64,000 bases of DNA from Oscillatoriaceae cyanobacterium Prado104. Lineage in GTDB: Bacteria; Cyanobacteriota; Cyanobacteriia; Cyanobacteriales; Microcoleaceae. Positions 27,762 through 35,965 of this stretch are shown piece by piece. Both the position numbers and the translations under genes were made by a program. The stretch lies in the NCBI GenBank assembly GCA_025454405.1, contig JALOON010000001.1, forward strand, positions 143,371-207,370, read 5' to 3'. Each line of letters starts with the position of its first letter. Position 1 is the stretch's first letter. The notes under the pieces are model-generated. The model was given only the letters and a program-made list of their open reading frames with translations, did no database searches and was not told the DNA's origin.

Positions 27762-28925
27762 TTAGCACCGCTGATATCGCATTCCCGGTAATTGCGAAAC
27801 TAATCCCAATAATTCTAATTGCAAGAGGATTCCCGAAACTTTTCCCGGCGGCAATCCGGCAGTTTCAACAATTGAATCAAAAGAACTTGGCCCGGATGCG
27901 ATCGCCCTCAAAACTTGCTCTAATTCCGGTTCCAAAAGCGGCGCTTTCTTTTCAGGAACAGCAGGTACGGGAAACAACGACAATTGCTCGTATTTACTCT
28001 CAACTTTATCCAATTTTGGCATAGCTCCGAGCATTTCTAACAAGCGTTCTTCGCTCAACAATCGTTCGCTATCGGGCAAAATGGGGTGCGCGCCTTTACT
28101 CAGCAATTCCAAACAACCAAAAGAGCGATCGTCATCCAATCTTGCTGTCAAAACATACACGTCGCGGCAAAAATCGTTAGCTTGATAAGCAGTAATTAAA
28201 GCTCCCGATTTTTGAGGAGCTTCTATCACAATTGTAGCGCGACTCAAGCCGGCAATAATCCGATTGCGGCGGGGAAAATTAGTTTTATTTGGTTGAGTGC
28301 CTGCAGGATATTCGCTAATAGCCAATCCCTGCTGCAAAAGTCGATCGCACAGCCTCTGATTCGGCTTGGGATAAACGATATCGACTCCCGTGCCAAAAAC
28401 TGCCAAAGTCCGCCCTCCCGCCTCCAAACAGCTTGTATGGGCCTCTGTATCGATGCCGGCGGCAAATCCCGAAACAACTGTAAAACCGCTTTTAGCCAAA
28501 GCTGTACTAATTTTGCGAGTCCACCTCCTGCCGTATTCCGAAGGGCTGCGAGTGCCGACAATCGCCACAGTTGGCTTGATTCCTAAATTTTCATCGAGTT
28601 CGATTTTACCGCGATAATACAGCACCGGCGGCGGGTTAGAAATTTCCAATAACAAGCGGGGATATTCTTTATCGGCGGGCGTCCAAAAATGGGGGTTGGC
28701 GATCGAATGTTTGGCAATAAATTCTTCAGGATCGATCTGCGATCGCTCTTGTAATATTGTTTCTATTGTCAGCTTGCCAAAACCTTCTACTTGCGCTAAA
28801 TCTGCGGGTTTTGCCGTCCAAGCTGCTGCTAGAGTCGGGAAATGTTGGTGCAATCTTTGCAGTAAAATCGGTCCGACACCGCGAATTTGCGACCATGCCA
28901 GCCAGTAAGCGCGTTCTTGGATCAA
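27762..28925 (-). CDS. dprA: DNA-processing protein DprA (RecA loader in transformation)
   Basis: 387 residues from a TTG start at 28925, supported by GAGG 7 bases upstream. Domain order: N-terminal helix-hairpin-helix region (IRGVGPILLQRLHQHF, VEGFGKLTIETIL), Rossmann-like DprA core (PTVAIVGTRSPSEYGRRWT, VVSGFAAGIDTEAHTSCL, GTGVDIVYPKPNQRL, FPRRNRIIAGLS, VIEAPQKSGALIT), and a C-terminal winged helix (about 320-387). DprA binds incoming single-stranded DNA and loads RecA. It implies some capacity for natural transformation, as found in other cyanobacteria. No other competence gene is adjacent. Confidence 0.95.
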   Translation of the reverse strand: MIQERAYWLAWSQIRGVGPILLQRLHQHFPTLAAAWTAKPADLAQVEGFGKLTIETILQERSQIDPEEFIAKHSIANPHFWTPADKEYPRLLLEISNPPPVLYYRGKIELDENLGIKPTVAIVGTRSPSEYGRRWTRKISTALAKSGFTVVSGFAAGIDTEAHTSCLEAGGRTLAVFGTGVDIVYPKPNQRLCDRLLQQGLAISEYPAGTQPNKTNFPRRNRIIAGLSRATIVIEAPQKSGALITAYQANDFCRDVYVLTARLDDDRSFGCLELLSKGAHPILPDSERLLSEERLLEMLGAMPKLDKVESKYEQLSLFPVPAVPEKKAPLLEPELEQVLRAIASGPSSFDSIVETAGLPPGKVSGILLQLELLGLVSQLPGMRYQRC

Positions 28926-28976
28926 AGAGTTTTCCTCAACTTTTCTGAGTACGATTTTATCATTTTTTTTACCGTG

Positions 28977-29069
28977 GGATTTAGATCCCCCCTAGCCCCC
29001 CTTAAGAAGGGGGGGACCGGAAGCGGCCAAAGTCCCCCTTTTTAAGGGGGATTTAGGGGGATCTAGACG
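28977..29069. repeat. Dispersed GATCCCCCCTAGCCCCCC element
   Basis: An imperfect inverted repeat: GATCCCCCCTAGCCCCCCTT, AAGAAGGGGGGGACCGG, a short variable centre, AGTCCCCCTTTTTAAGGGGG and ATTTAGGGGGATCT. Further copies or parts: 31716-31746, 43853-43935, 47148-47236 and 58933-59130. It is about 90 bases, non-coding, and able to fold into a strong hairpin. It has the look of a non-autonomous (MITE-like) element, without visible target duplications. Confidence 0.85.
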
Positions 29070-29112
29070 GGCGGGAAACACGAGATTAAATATAAGTAAT
29101 TAAAAATTATTG

Positions 29113-29781
29113 CTAATTTTTCCAACCGACGAAACGGGTGTAAATATAAGCAATAATTTCTCCTGTAACTGTGCGAAAACCTTCGCTGGATTTCCACCAT
29201 TCTTGGGGATTGTAATCTTGGGGTTCTGCTGCGATGATGCCGACTTGAATTTCGGGCTTTAACACTTCTTTAAAGATGATCCAACTTCTGCGGGCGTGCG
29301 TGCCGAATGAGTAAAGATTAATTGAGTTAATTTTTAAACTGGAAGCAGACAGCCAATCTCTCAGAGCAATTGCGGAAGCGGCGGTGCGGTATTTGATAAC
29401 GCTGGCGGCGGGTACGGCTATTATTTTGGTTCGATCGAATCCTAAGGCAATACAAGTAGCGGCTGTTAATTCGGCATAGTTTTTATATTCTGCTAGATAG
29501 TAGCCTTTGCTTAAAGGGAGTCCTGTAGTAATTAATTTTTGGTAATTGCCTGTTTTGAATTCGGCGATCGCGCTTTCGATCGCGTAATCTGGCAGCCAGC
29601 CTTCGACTACTAATATATCTGCTTCGATCGGGGAGTTTACTGCTAAAAATGGATGGATGTTAGTGATGATTAAGAGCATTGATATTGTGAGTGAGATCGC
29701 TCCTATTATCCAGCCTTGTCTGGTAATTGTCCATGTTTCTCGGCGGCGGATTAGGCTAATTTTGATTTTGGGTTTTTGCAT
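29113..29781 (-). CDS. DUF218 (YdcF/SanA/ElyC-like) membrane-anchored protein
   Basis: 222 residues. One N-terminal transmembrane helix (about 27-47, GWIIGAISLTISMLLIITNI) follows a positively charged start (KIKISLIRRRETW), so the rest is probably periplasmic. The DUF218 core is visible as ADILVVEGWLPDYAIESAI, LITTGLPLSKGYY, AVPAASVIKYRTAASAIAL and LYSFGTHARRSWIIFKEVL. Family members are linked to envelope or polysaccharide metabolism, and in cyanobacteria sometimes lie near exosortase genes; none is seen here. The exact reaction is unknown. Confidence 0.8.
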   Translation of the reverse strand: MQKPKIKISLIRRRETWTITRQGWIIGAISLTISMLLIITNIHPFLAVNSPIEADILVVEGWLPDYAIESAIAEFKTGNYQKLITTGLPLSKGYYLAEYKNYAELTAATCIALGFDRTKIIAVPAASVIKYRTAASAIALRDWLSASSLKINSINLYSFGTHARRSWIIFKEVLKPEIQVGIIAAEPQDYNPQEWWKSSEGFRTVTGEIIAYIYTRFVGWKN

Positions 29782-29808
29782 TTTTGATTGTTTCCAATAT
29801 TAGCCATA

Positions 29809-29893
29809 GGCGAGCGAGGAGCAAAAGCAAGCGAGCGGGGACGCTCGCACTACAAGGGCGATCTGGCAAGCGAGCGGAGACACTCGCACTGCT
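29809..29893. repeat. Dispersed GCGAGCGGGGACGCTCGCACT repeat
   Basis: Two units, GAGCGGGGACGCTCGCACTA and GAGCGGAGACACTCGCACTG, about 50 bases apart. Each is a short palindrome (GCGAGCG...CGCTCGC). Copies also at 34559-34613, 42187-42297, 51388-51417 and 52511-52640. They are intergenic everywhere. Confidence 0.8.
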
Positions 29894-29908
29894 GAATCTT
29901 ATCAGCTA

Positions 29909-30587
<679 letters not shown>

Positions 30588-30693
30588 AGCTTTCTCCTTT
30601 GTATCAGATACTGGATTCGGACAAGAAATCAGACACGAATGTACTTCGACCGAGATATACTCTGTTGTTAAACCCCTACACCGAGATCGAGTT

Positions 30694-31368
30694 ATGCCTA
30701 AGTTTGACAAGCCTAAATTAAACAAGTCTAAATTAAACCAGTCTGAATTTGACGGGTCTAACTCTACCGACGATTGCTCAAATAAGAGCAAATCTTTGCC
30801 AACAGCAAAACTTCCTCCCGTTCAGCTTGATGAAACTATTGTAGCAGGTCACAGGCCGAAAAAACTCAGTCAGCTAGAGCGACTGCTCATGGAAATGCCG
30901 AACTTTCACATCAGCCAATTGGCATTCCCCGCCGATATTGCAGGAGACGATCCTGTTGATGTCAAAGAATTTGAAAGTAGAATTAGCAAAATCCTGAATG
31001 CCAAAAATATTGATGTGAATGTTAAAAAATTAACTAAATATCTGGAATACCTCAAGCAAAATATTAAATTTCCCTGCCGCGTCACCGGAAGAGAAGAGTT
31101 TATCTGGGAAGAAGAATACCTGTTCGGCGGCGGTAGCAAGAAACAATATGAAAAATTGAAAAAAACTCAACCTTCTTACACTGATACTTTCGCGATTTCA
31201 CAATTCGAGGACGCTTTCGATACAGATGAAGGCATTATCGTCAAGGTGCAGCGCTTGAGTGACAAGAAAGAATTTATCCTGCCTTTAGTAGAGTTGGAAG
31301 CCAGCGATAACAACTCTCCAAACGATAGGTTATTGGATGATTACAGTACGTGGTTTGCCAATTATTAA
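30694..31368 (+). CDS. Probable CcbP-like calcium-binding protein
   Basis: 224 residues. The C-terminal third (DEGIIVKVQRLSDKKEFILP, then LVELEASDNNSPNDRLLDDY, STWFANY) resembles the CcbP family, described in Anabaena as a cytosolic Ca2+-binding protein that affects heterocyst differentiation. The middle has an acidic EEFIWEEEYLFGGG segment. The first 30 residues are a short-period repeat (FDKPKLNKSKLNQSEFDGSN), encoded by 15-base DNA repeats and absent from typical members as I know them. The protein is therefore a fusion or N-terminal extension. Divergent from DUF2301. Family assignment is from memory of motif shape. Confidence 0.55.
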   Translation: MPKFDKPKLNKSKLNQSEFDGSNSTDDCSNKSKSLPTAKLPPVQLDETIVAGHRPKKLSQLERLLMEMPNFHISQLAFPADIAGDDPVDVKEFESRISKILNAKNIDVNVKKLTKYLEYLKQNIKFPCRVTGREEFIWEEEYLFGGGSKKQYEKLKKTQPSYTDTFAISQFEDAFDTDEGIIVKVQRLSDKKEFILPLVELEASDNNSPNDRLLDDYSTWFANY

Positions 31369-31789
31369 CAGAACTCGCATTCCGATCCCCCCCTTTTTTC
31401 GGCAGGGCTGTAACATTGCTCTTGTAGGGTTCGATCTCAAAGTCGAATAACGAGTTTGACCTGGAACTCGAAGAACGAGTTTGACCTCATACTCGAATAA
31501 CGAGCGAAGCATATTCGAGTATGAGGTCAAATAGAAGCATATTCGAGTTTCAGGTCAAATAGTAGCATATTCGACTTTGAGGTCGAAATGCCCCCGTGGC
31601 AGCCCCAAGGCCTGAAATAACGGCAAATGGTCGGTGGGGGGGTAGGCACGGGGACACTCCCTGGGCTAAACGCTCCGCCCCTAAAGAAACCTCGTTTTTT
31701 GGAGAATGAAACAGCCCTGCTTTTTTAGGGGGGTTAGGGGGGATCGAAATCTGGATAAAAATGAGAAATACCAACCGCATTTCAGCAGT
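31369..31789. other. Intergenic region made almost wholly of repeats
   Basis: 421 bases without a credible gene. It holds a partial GATCCCCCC element end (31384-31403), the nested palindrome at 31430-31587, a C-rich stretch with CCCCGTGGCAGCCCC, and another element end (31716-31746, TTTAGGGGGGTTAGGGGGG). Confidence 0.7.
31430..31587. repeat. 158-bp nested three-arm palindrome
   Basis: The left half has three direct units built on GTCGAATAACGAGTTTGACC, each about 25 bases; the right half has three units built on ATATTCGAGTATGAGGTCAA, each about 28 bases. The halves are inverted copies in mirror order: CTCAAAGTCGAATA pairs with TATTCGACTTTGAG, GACCTGGAACTCGAA with TTCGAGTTTCAGGTC (one mismatch), and GACCTCATACTCGAATA with TATTCGAGTATGAGGTC. 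The spacers differ between halves (AACGAG versus TAGAAGC-type). As RNA or cruciform it would form a long interrupted hairpin. Confidence 0.9.
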
Positions 31790-32545
31790 TTACATGGAGG
31801 CGAAAACGCGCGAGCGCTCTACCGATGCCAAAGCTTCGACCAAACTGCGAACCGCTGCTACCATTGCCACTTCGCTGTTAAGTTGGCTGACAGCAGATCC
31901 GACGCCAATACCGGCAGCACCGGCTCCGATAGCTAGGGGTGCAGTGACGCTGGAAATGCCGGAAGCGCAAAGTACGGGCACGGATACGGCGCGGGAAATT
32001 TCAAAAGCCGCAGCCAAAGTAGGCGCTGCTTTTTCAATTAATCCTAAGGTGCCGGCGTGGGTTGGTTGGGCGCTGGTGCCGCCTTCTGTTTGAATGATAT
32101 CAGCGCCGGCTTTAACTAATTCTGTTGCTAATTGCACCTGTTTGTCGAGAGACAAAATGTGGGGAACTGTCACAGAAAGGGTAATCTTGGGAAGGAGCGA
32201 TCGAGTTTGGCAAGTTAATTCCAAAACTTCCTCAGCTTCAAAACGGCGGCCTAAAGCATAGAAAGAGTCAAAGTTGCCAATTTCAATTAAATTAGCACCG
32301 GCTTCTACCGCAGGTAAGAACTTTTCCGGTTCTACCGCCGATACGCAAATTGGCAAATTTGTCAACTGTTTTGCCATCAGTACCAAATCTCGATCGGCCG
32401 CAATATCGACAAAAGAAGCACCGCCGAGATCCGCTGCTTTAACTACAGCAGCCACTCTCGCAGCATCAAAATTATTCAATCCGCTGATAATTTTTAGGGC
32501 GCGACCTCGATCGAATGCTTGCTGCAATTTAGGTTCTACACTCAT
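31790..32545 (-). CDS. ycf23: Ycf23 / DUF561 TIM-barrel protein
   Basis: 251 residues. The sequence follows the Ycf23 pattern: RALKIISGLNNFDAARVAAV, GGASFVDIAADRDLV, PICVSAVEPEKF, GANLIEIGNFDSFY, LSVTVPHILSLDKQVQLA, GADIIQTEGGTSAQP and PVLCASGISSVTAPLAIGAG. It is predicted to be a TIM barrel resembling flavin- or phosphate-binding synthases. The family is conserved in cyanobacteria and red-lineage plastids; its biochemical role is not established. It is complete and of normal length. Confidence 0.9.
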   Translation of the reverse strand: MSVEPKLQQAFDRGRALKIISGLNNFDAARVAAVVKAADLGGASFVDIAADRDLVLMAKQLTNLPICVSAVEPEKFLPAVEAGANLIEIGNFDSFYALGRRFEAEEVLELTCQTRSLLPKITLSVTVPHILSLDKQVQLATELVKAGADIIQTEGGTSAQPTHAGTLGLIEKAAPTLAAAFEISRAVSVPVLCASGISSVTAPLAIGAGAAGIGVGSAVSQLNSEVAMVAAVRSLVEALASVERSRVFASM

Positions 32546-32670
32546 CGTTACTTTTCCAACTTAGAAATTTTCTTAAACTCATTTTGACACGGATCGGCAC
32601 AGTTTGCGCTCTTAATATTTAATTAATTTTTAATTCTTAGATTGCGTTCGATCGGGCGATCGCCATCAAA

Positions 32671-32870
32671 TTAGTTTGTAGTGGAGACTTTAGTCTTCCC
32701 AAGAAGCGGACGGACTTAAGTCCGCACTACGAACTTAAAGTTAGTTTGTAGTGGAGACTTTAGTCTTCCCAAGAAGCGGACGGACTTAAGTCCGCACTAC
32801 GAACTTAAAATTAGTTTGTAGTAGGGACTTTAGTCCTCCCCAAAAGCAGACTTAAGTCTGCACTACGAAC
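32671..32870. repeat. 70-bp tandem repeat made of a dispersed palindrome
   Basis: Two full 70-base units (32671-32740, 32741-32810) are nearly identical; a third, diverged copy fills 32811-32870. Each unit is the inverted repeat TTTGTAGTGGAGACTTTAGT ... GGACTTAAGTCCGCACTAC. The third unit runs into the 3' end of the creatininase-family gene and contributes its stop codon. Confidence 0.9.
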
Positions 32871-33678
32871 GATTTATATTTATCCTCGGTTGTCGGAATT
32901 TACCAACATCTTCAATAACTTTTACCCAAGCATCAGAGAGAGATTCGAGGATAATTTCGCCCTTTTCCTTAGTTGCCGCCGTTGCATCACCCAACACGCC
33001 GCTTGCAGTCAACTCTCCCGTCAGCCAAGCAAAAGGCAAATTACCTTCCATACTCAACAAACTATCGCTTGGCAAACCCTGCGGGTACTCGCAAACTGCC
33101 AGATCCATTTTCACCTGTTCCGGCAAAATTGACAGTAACAAACTCGTTTCTGCATCTCCCGCATGAATCCCGAATTCTAACTCTTTCGCAGTCAATAACT
33201 CGGCAGCAACGTTCGGCACACGCCAGACAAACAGCGGAAAAACAGAAAAATCTTGATATTTTTGATGGATATCCCGCGCCGCAATTTCCATCACCTGAGG
33301 CTGCCCTCCGTGAGCGTTCGCTAGCACTAACTTGCGAAATCCAGCCCGATAAATGCTGTCCGCCATTTCGCAAATTACCGCTAATAAAGTTTGAGCGCCG
33401 AGCACAATTGTACCGGGAAAATGGCAGTGTTCGTTCGATTTGCCGTAGTAAAGAGTGGGCAAAGCATAAGCGGGAATATTGGCATCTAATTTTGCTAAAG
33501 CTTTGCCCGTGACAGCCGCGCTAATTGCCGCATCGACGATTAAAGGCAAGTGCGGGCCGTGTTGTTCGATCGCGCCTAGAGGTTGAATGATAACAGTATT
33601 TTCCTTATCGGGCATCGACTCAATTTCTGTCCAGGTAAGATAAGGAAAAAAGCGTTCTGGTGGAGTAAAATTGTGCAT
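32863..33678 (-). CDS. Creatininase-family amidohydrolase
   Basis: 271 residues from the ATG at 33678 (MHNFTPPERF); an in-frame TTG five codons upstream is less likely. Creatininase family hallmarks: VIIQPLGAIEQHGPHLPLIVD split as PLGAIEQHGPHLPL (metal-binding Glu and His) and VDAAIS, GKSNEHCHFPGTI, LVLANAHGGQPQ (metal His) and HAGDAETSLLL (metal Glu/Asp region). Members include creatininase, formamide hydrolases in riboflavin/F420 synthesis, and mycofactocin proteins; the substrate here is unknown. The last codons (NRS, TAG) come from the GTTCGTAGTG end of a dispersed repeat, so the native C terminus may have been altered. Confidence 0.88.
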   Translation of the reverse strand: MHNFTPPERFFPYLTWTEIESMPDKENTVIIQPLGAIEQHGPHLPLIVDAAISAAVTGKALAKLDANIPAYALPTLYYGKSNEHCHFPGTIVLGAQTLLAVICEMADSIYRAGFRKLVLANAHGGQPQVMEIAARDIHQKYQDFSVFPLFVWRVPNVAAELLTAKELEFGIHAGDAETSLLLSILPEQVKMDLAVCEYPQGLPSDSLLSMEGNLPFAWLTGELTASGVLGDATAATKEKGEIILESLSDAWVKVIEDVGKFRQPRININRS

Positions 33679-33780
33679 ATTGCAACGATCCAAGCTCGGG
33701 TAAGTCTAACCTGAATTAAAAGATTTTCTGAATATTATTTTATCTTTGTGTGAGGGCGAATTGATTCCTTAATGCCATCC

Positions 33781-33812
33781 ATAAAACAGAAGACCCCCAA
33801 AGGTGGAGGTCT
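33781..33812 (-). terminator. Rho-independent terminator of the WGxxGxxG gene
   Basis: Read on the minus strand, AGACCTCCACCTTTGGGGGT and CT form a G/C-rich hairpin followed by TCTGTTTTAT. It lies 80 bases after the stop of the minus-strand gene at 33892. Confidence 0.7.
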
Positions 33813-33891
33813 CGCGATCTATATTAAGTTTTGGACTGGTTAAAGTACCCTGTCCCCGTCTGGCGCTCATAGTCCAAAGACTAGAGCACGA

Positions 33892-34215
33892 TTAACGGTA
33901 GTCGCTGCGAACAGCAGGGTCGCGATCGCCCGTGGTAGTAGTAGTATAGCGGACTGGTTCTTCGCGCTTGCGAGGAATCAAACCGAGCAAACCAGACAAT
34001 CCTAACAAGCCCAACCATCCCCAATCAAAATCGCGATCTGTTTCAGTACCGTACACATCGGAGCGAGGAGTTGTGGTAGTGGTAGTTGTGTCTCTACTGT
34101 TAGTCCCTGGAGCGGTATCTGTCTGAGCGGAAGCGGGCAAGTTAGCGGGGAGAATTGCTAAACCAGCAGCGATAACGCCTGCACCGATTGCTTTAGATAA
34201 ATTTGAGGGCTTCAT
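33892..34215 (-). CDS. WGxxGxxG-family small exported protein
   Basis: 107 residues. An N-terminal signal peptide is clear (NLSKAIGAGVIAAGLAILPA, cleavage probably after ASA-Q). A Thr-rich linker (DTTTTTTTPR) follows, then the diagnostic WGWLGLLGLSGLLGL segment, a hydrophobic stretch next to basic PRKREE that resembles a C-terminal anchor. The tail RYTTTTTGDRDPAV is low-complexity. These proteins are widespread in cyanobacteria; their job is unknown, and a cell-surface or thylakoid-lumen location is inferred. A good terminator follows, so this is likely a single-gene unit. Confidence 0.85.
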   Translation of the reverse strand: MKPSNLSKAIGAGVIAAGLAILPANLPASAQTDTAPGTNSRDTTTTTTTPRSDVYGTETDRDFDWGWLGLLGLSGLLGLIPRKREEPVRYTTTTTGDRDPAVRSDYR

Positions 34216-34627
34216 AATCCTAAATGCTCTCTGTTGGCAAATTCTTTAACTATCACTACTATATCGATCGAGCGCGCGCTCCAAATCCACCCCTAGCAGT
34301 AAACTCGATCGAATTTCAGCTATTACTATAGATCGATCCAAACTCGAATCTCCGTCAAAAAGCCCGGTATAGCTGCGGACATAGCACTGGGATATACTGT
34401 AGAGTGCGTCATGTCTCTTAAGATTTGAGATTTGAGATTTTGGATTTCAATTTTTAAAATAGTAAATATTAAGTATTTAATACTCATGTTGCATAATTTA
34501 ATTCTCCGTTTACTCAACATAACACAAACAAAACTTCCGCACCTGTCAAATATTGACGATCGCGAGCTGGGACGCTCGCACTAATCACATCTGCGAGCGG
34601 GGACGCTCGCACTGTCAACTGTTGAAC
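34216..34627. other. Intergenic region upstream of the WGxxGxxG gene
   Basis: 412 bases. Near the gene the sequence is A/T-rich with several GATCGAT sites. At 34420-34450 a short GATTTGA heptamer tract is visible, and at 34559-34613 two copies of the GCGAGCGGGGACGCTCGCACT repeat. No gene recognised; the short minus-strand frame 34326-34520 looks like chance. Confidence 0.55.
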
Positions 34628-35959
34628 TTACTTCTTGCTTTTGGGCGCTTCTTTCCTCAATTTTTCGAGAATCGATCGACCGATATAATTGCTAAAAATT
34701 ACTTCTCCCGTTTGATTGTAGTGGCAGCAGCTATCTACGTAAACAACATCTTTAGTCTTGTCAAAAACATTCACGGCATTCAATACATCCACATTATTTT
34801 TTTTCAAATTAGGAAACTTTTTCAACAAAGCCGGATATCCTAGTTTCACAGATTTAGCATAAGGAGTATCTTTATTAAAAGCAATCTGCTTTTCTGCTTC
34901 GCTAAAAACTCTTTTAGTTTGATAGTATTGATTCGGCTGGAGGACGTGAAAATAAGGCACTCTGCTGGCAGACAATACTTTATTCATAAAAATCGAACTT
35001 TTCGCCCAATTCCACGCCATTTGCTCGAAGGCAACTTCATCCTTTAAAACAGCTTTGTTAGTATTGATGAAAACCGCACTGCCTCCATCATCTTCATTCG
35101 TTTTACCGCGTTCTTTTTCAAACCGAATCACATCTTTGCGGTAGTTATTTACCAAGTTTTGAATGTAAACTGACGTTAAAGCATCGCAGGCTGCTAGCTG
35201 GCAGTTTGGCAAACTTTCCAAAGCTTGATTGATTCGATCTTTATTCTCTTGAATCGCGATCGTAGCTTTCATCGCATTTACGGACAGGCTGTTATTCGCT
35301 AAGTTAGTCAGGGGCAGGATGTGCTGCACGCTGGGCATCGCCAAATCTATTTTATTTTGATTGTTTAAATTAGCCAGCGCTACTTCGTTAAAGCCGTCAA
35401 TATTGACGACCATATCGAGTTCTTGACCTAAAGCCAGAAAATAGTTTAAAATTAATAACTGCTGCGGTTGTTTGTAACCGCCCGTCGCAAATGATAAAAT
35501 CACAAATTCCTTATCTTGCAAACCTGGTAACTGTTTGAGGTATTTAGCCAGAATTTGATTTTGCACTTCAAATATTGCATAACCCGAAGCAACTGAACCG
35601 CCAAATACGCCAATAATAAATTGATTTGGTTTGGTTTTTTTGAAAGGGTAATCGTAGGGAGAAATAAACCCGTAATTGTTAACTTTAAATCCCGGACGAA
35701 AATCCGAACTTGGTTTTTGAATAAATCCAAAATAAGGATGAAATCTTTCTACGATCGACTGATTCAACCGCACTCCTTCTAAATTAATTCCCAGGGCTGA
35801 ATTGTCTTGCGGCTTTTGTCTGGTGTAGAAAAATTGCTTGTGTTTGACATAGTACCATCCCAAAGAACCGAGTTCTAGGAAAACTAACAACATCACTAAA
35901 TTAATCGCAGCGATTTTTAAAATTTCGGGAATGTTTTTGACAAACTTCAACTCTTTCAT
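34628..35959 (-). CDS. SGNH-like membrane-anchored protein, paralogue 2
   Basis: 443 residues. One N-terminal transmembrane anchor (IAAINLVMLLVFLELGSLG) and a large, presumably periplasmic SGNH-hydrolase-like domain: block I FIIGVFGGSVASG (GGS in place of GDS), block II FATGGYKQPQQLLILNYF, block III VVNIDGFNEVALAN, and a C-terminal VDSCCHYNQTGEVIFSNYI with a His in the position expected for the catalytic base. It is a close paralogue of the next gene upstream, with a 6-base gap. Likely an esterase or transferase-like protein working on surface glycan or lipid; substrate unknown. Last gene of the minus-strand carbamoyltransferase cluster. Confidence 0.75.
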   Translation of the reverse strand: MKELKFVKNIPEILKIAAINLVMLLVFLELGSLGWYYVKHKQFFYTRQKPQDNSALGINLEGVRLNQSIVERFHPYFGFIQKPSSDFRPGFKVNNYGFISPYDYPFKKTKPNQFIIGVFGGSVASGYAIFEVQNQILAKYLKQLPGLQDKEFVILSFATGGYKQPQQLLILNYFLALGQELDMVVNIDGFNEVALANLNNQNKIDLAMPSVQHILPLTNLANNSLSVNAMKATIAIQENKDRINQALESLPNCQLAACDALTSVYIQNLVNNYRKDVIRFEKERGKTNEDDGGSAVFINTNKAVLKDEVAFEQMAWNWAKSSIFMNKVLSASRVPYFHVLQPNQYYQTKRVFSEAEKQIAFNKDTPYAKSVKLGYPALLKKFPNLKKNNVDVLNAVNVFDKTKDVVYVDSCCHYNQTGEVIFSNYIGRSILEKLRKEAPKSKK

Positions 35960-35965
35960 AAATAT

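Noticed and set aside
27593..28024. 143-codon plus-strand ORF rich in Pro/Ser/Leu
   Set aside because: It translates the CTCTCCC heptamer tract and the antisense of dprA.
28977..29069. An insertion sequence
   Set aside because: The element is about 90 bases, encodes no transposase and shows no clear target duplication; kept as a dispersed repeat.
32671..32870. CRISPR-like array
   Set aside because: Units are contiguous 70-bp palindromes without unique spacers, and no cas gene is present.
34326..34520. 64-codon minus-strand ORF
   Set aside because: It includes a heptamer tract, has no SD and no recognisable protein pattern.
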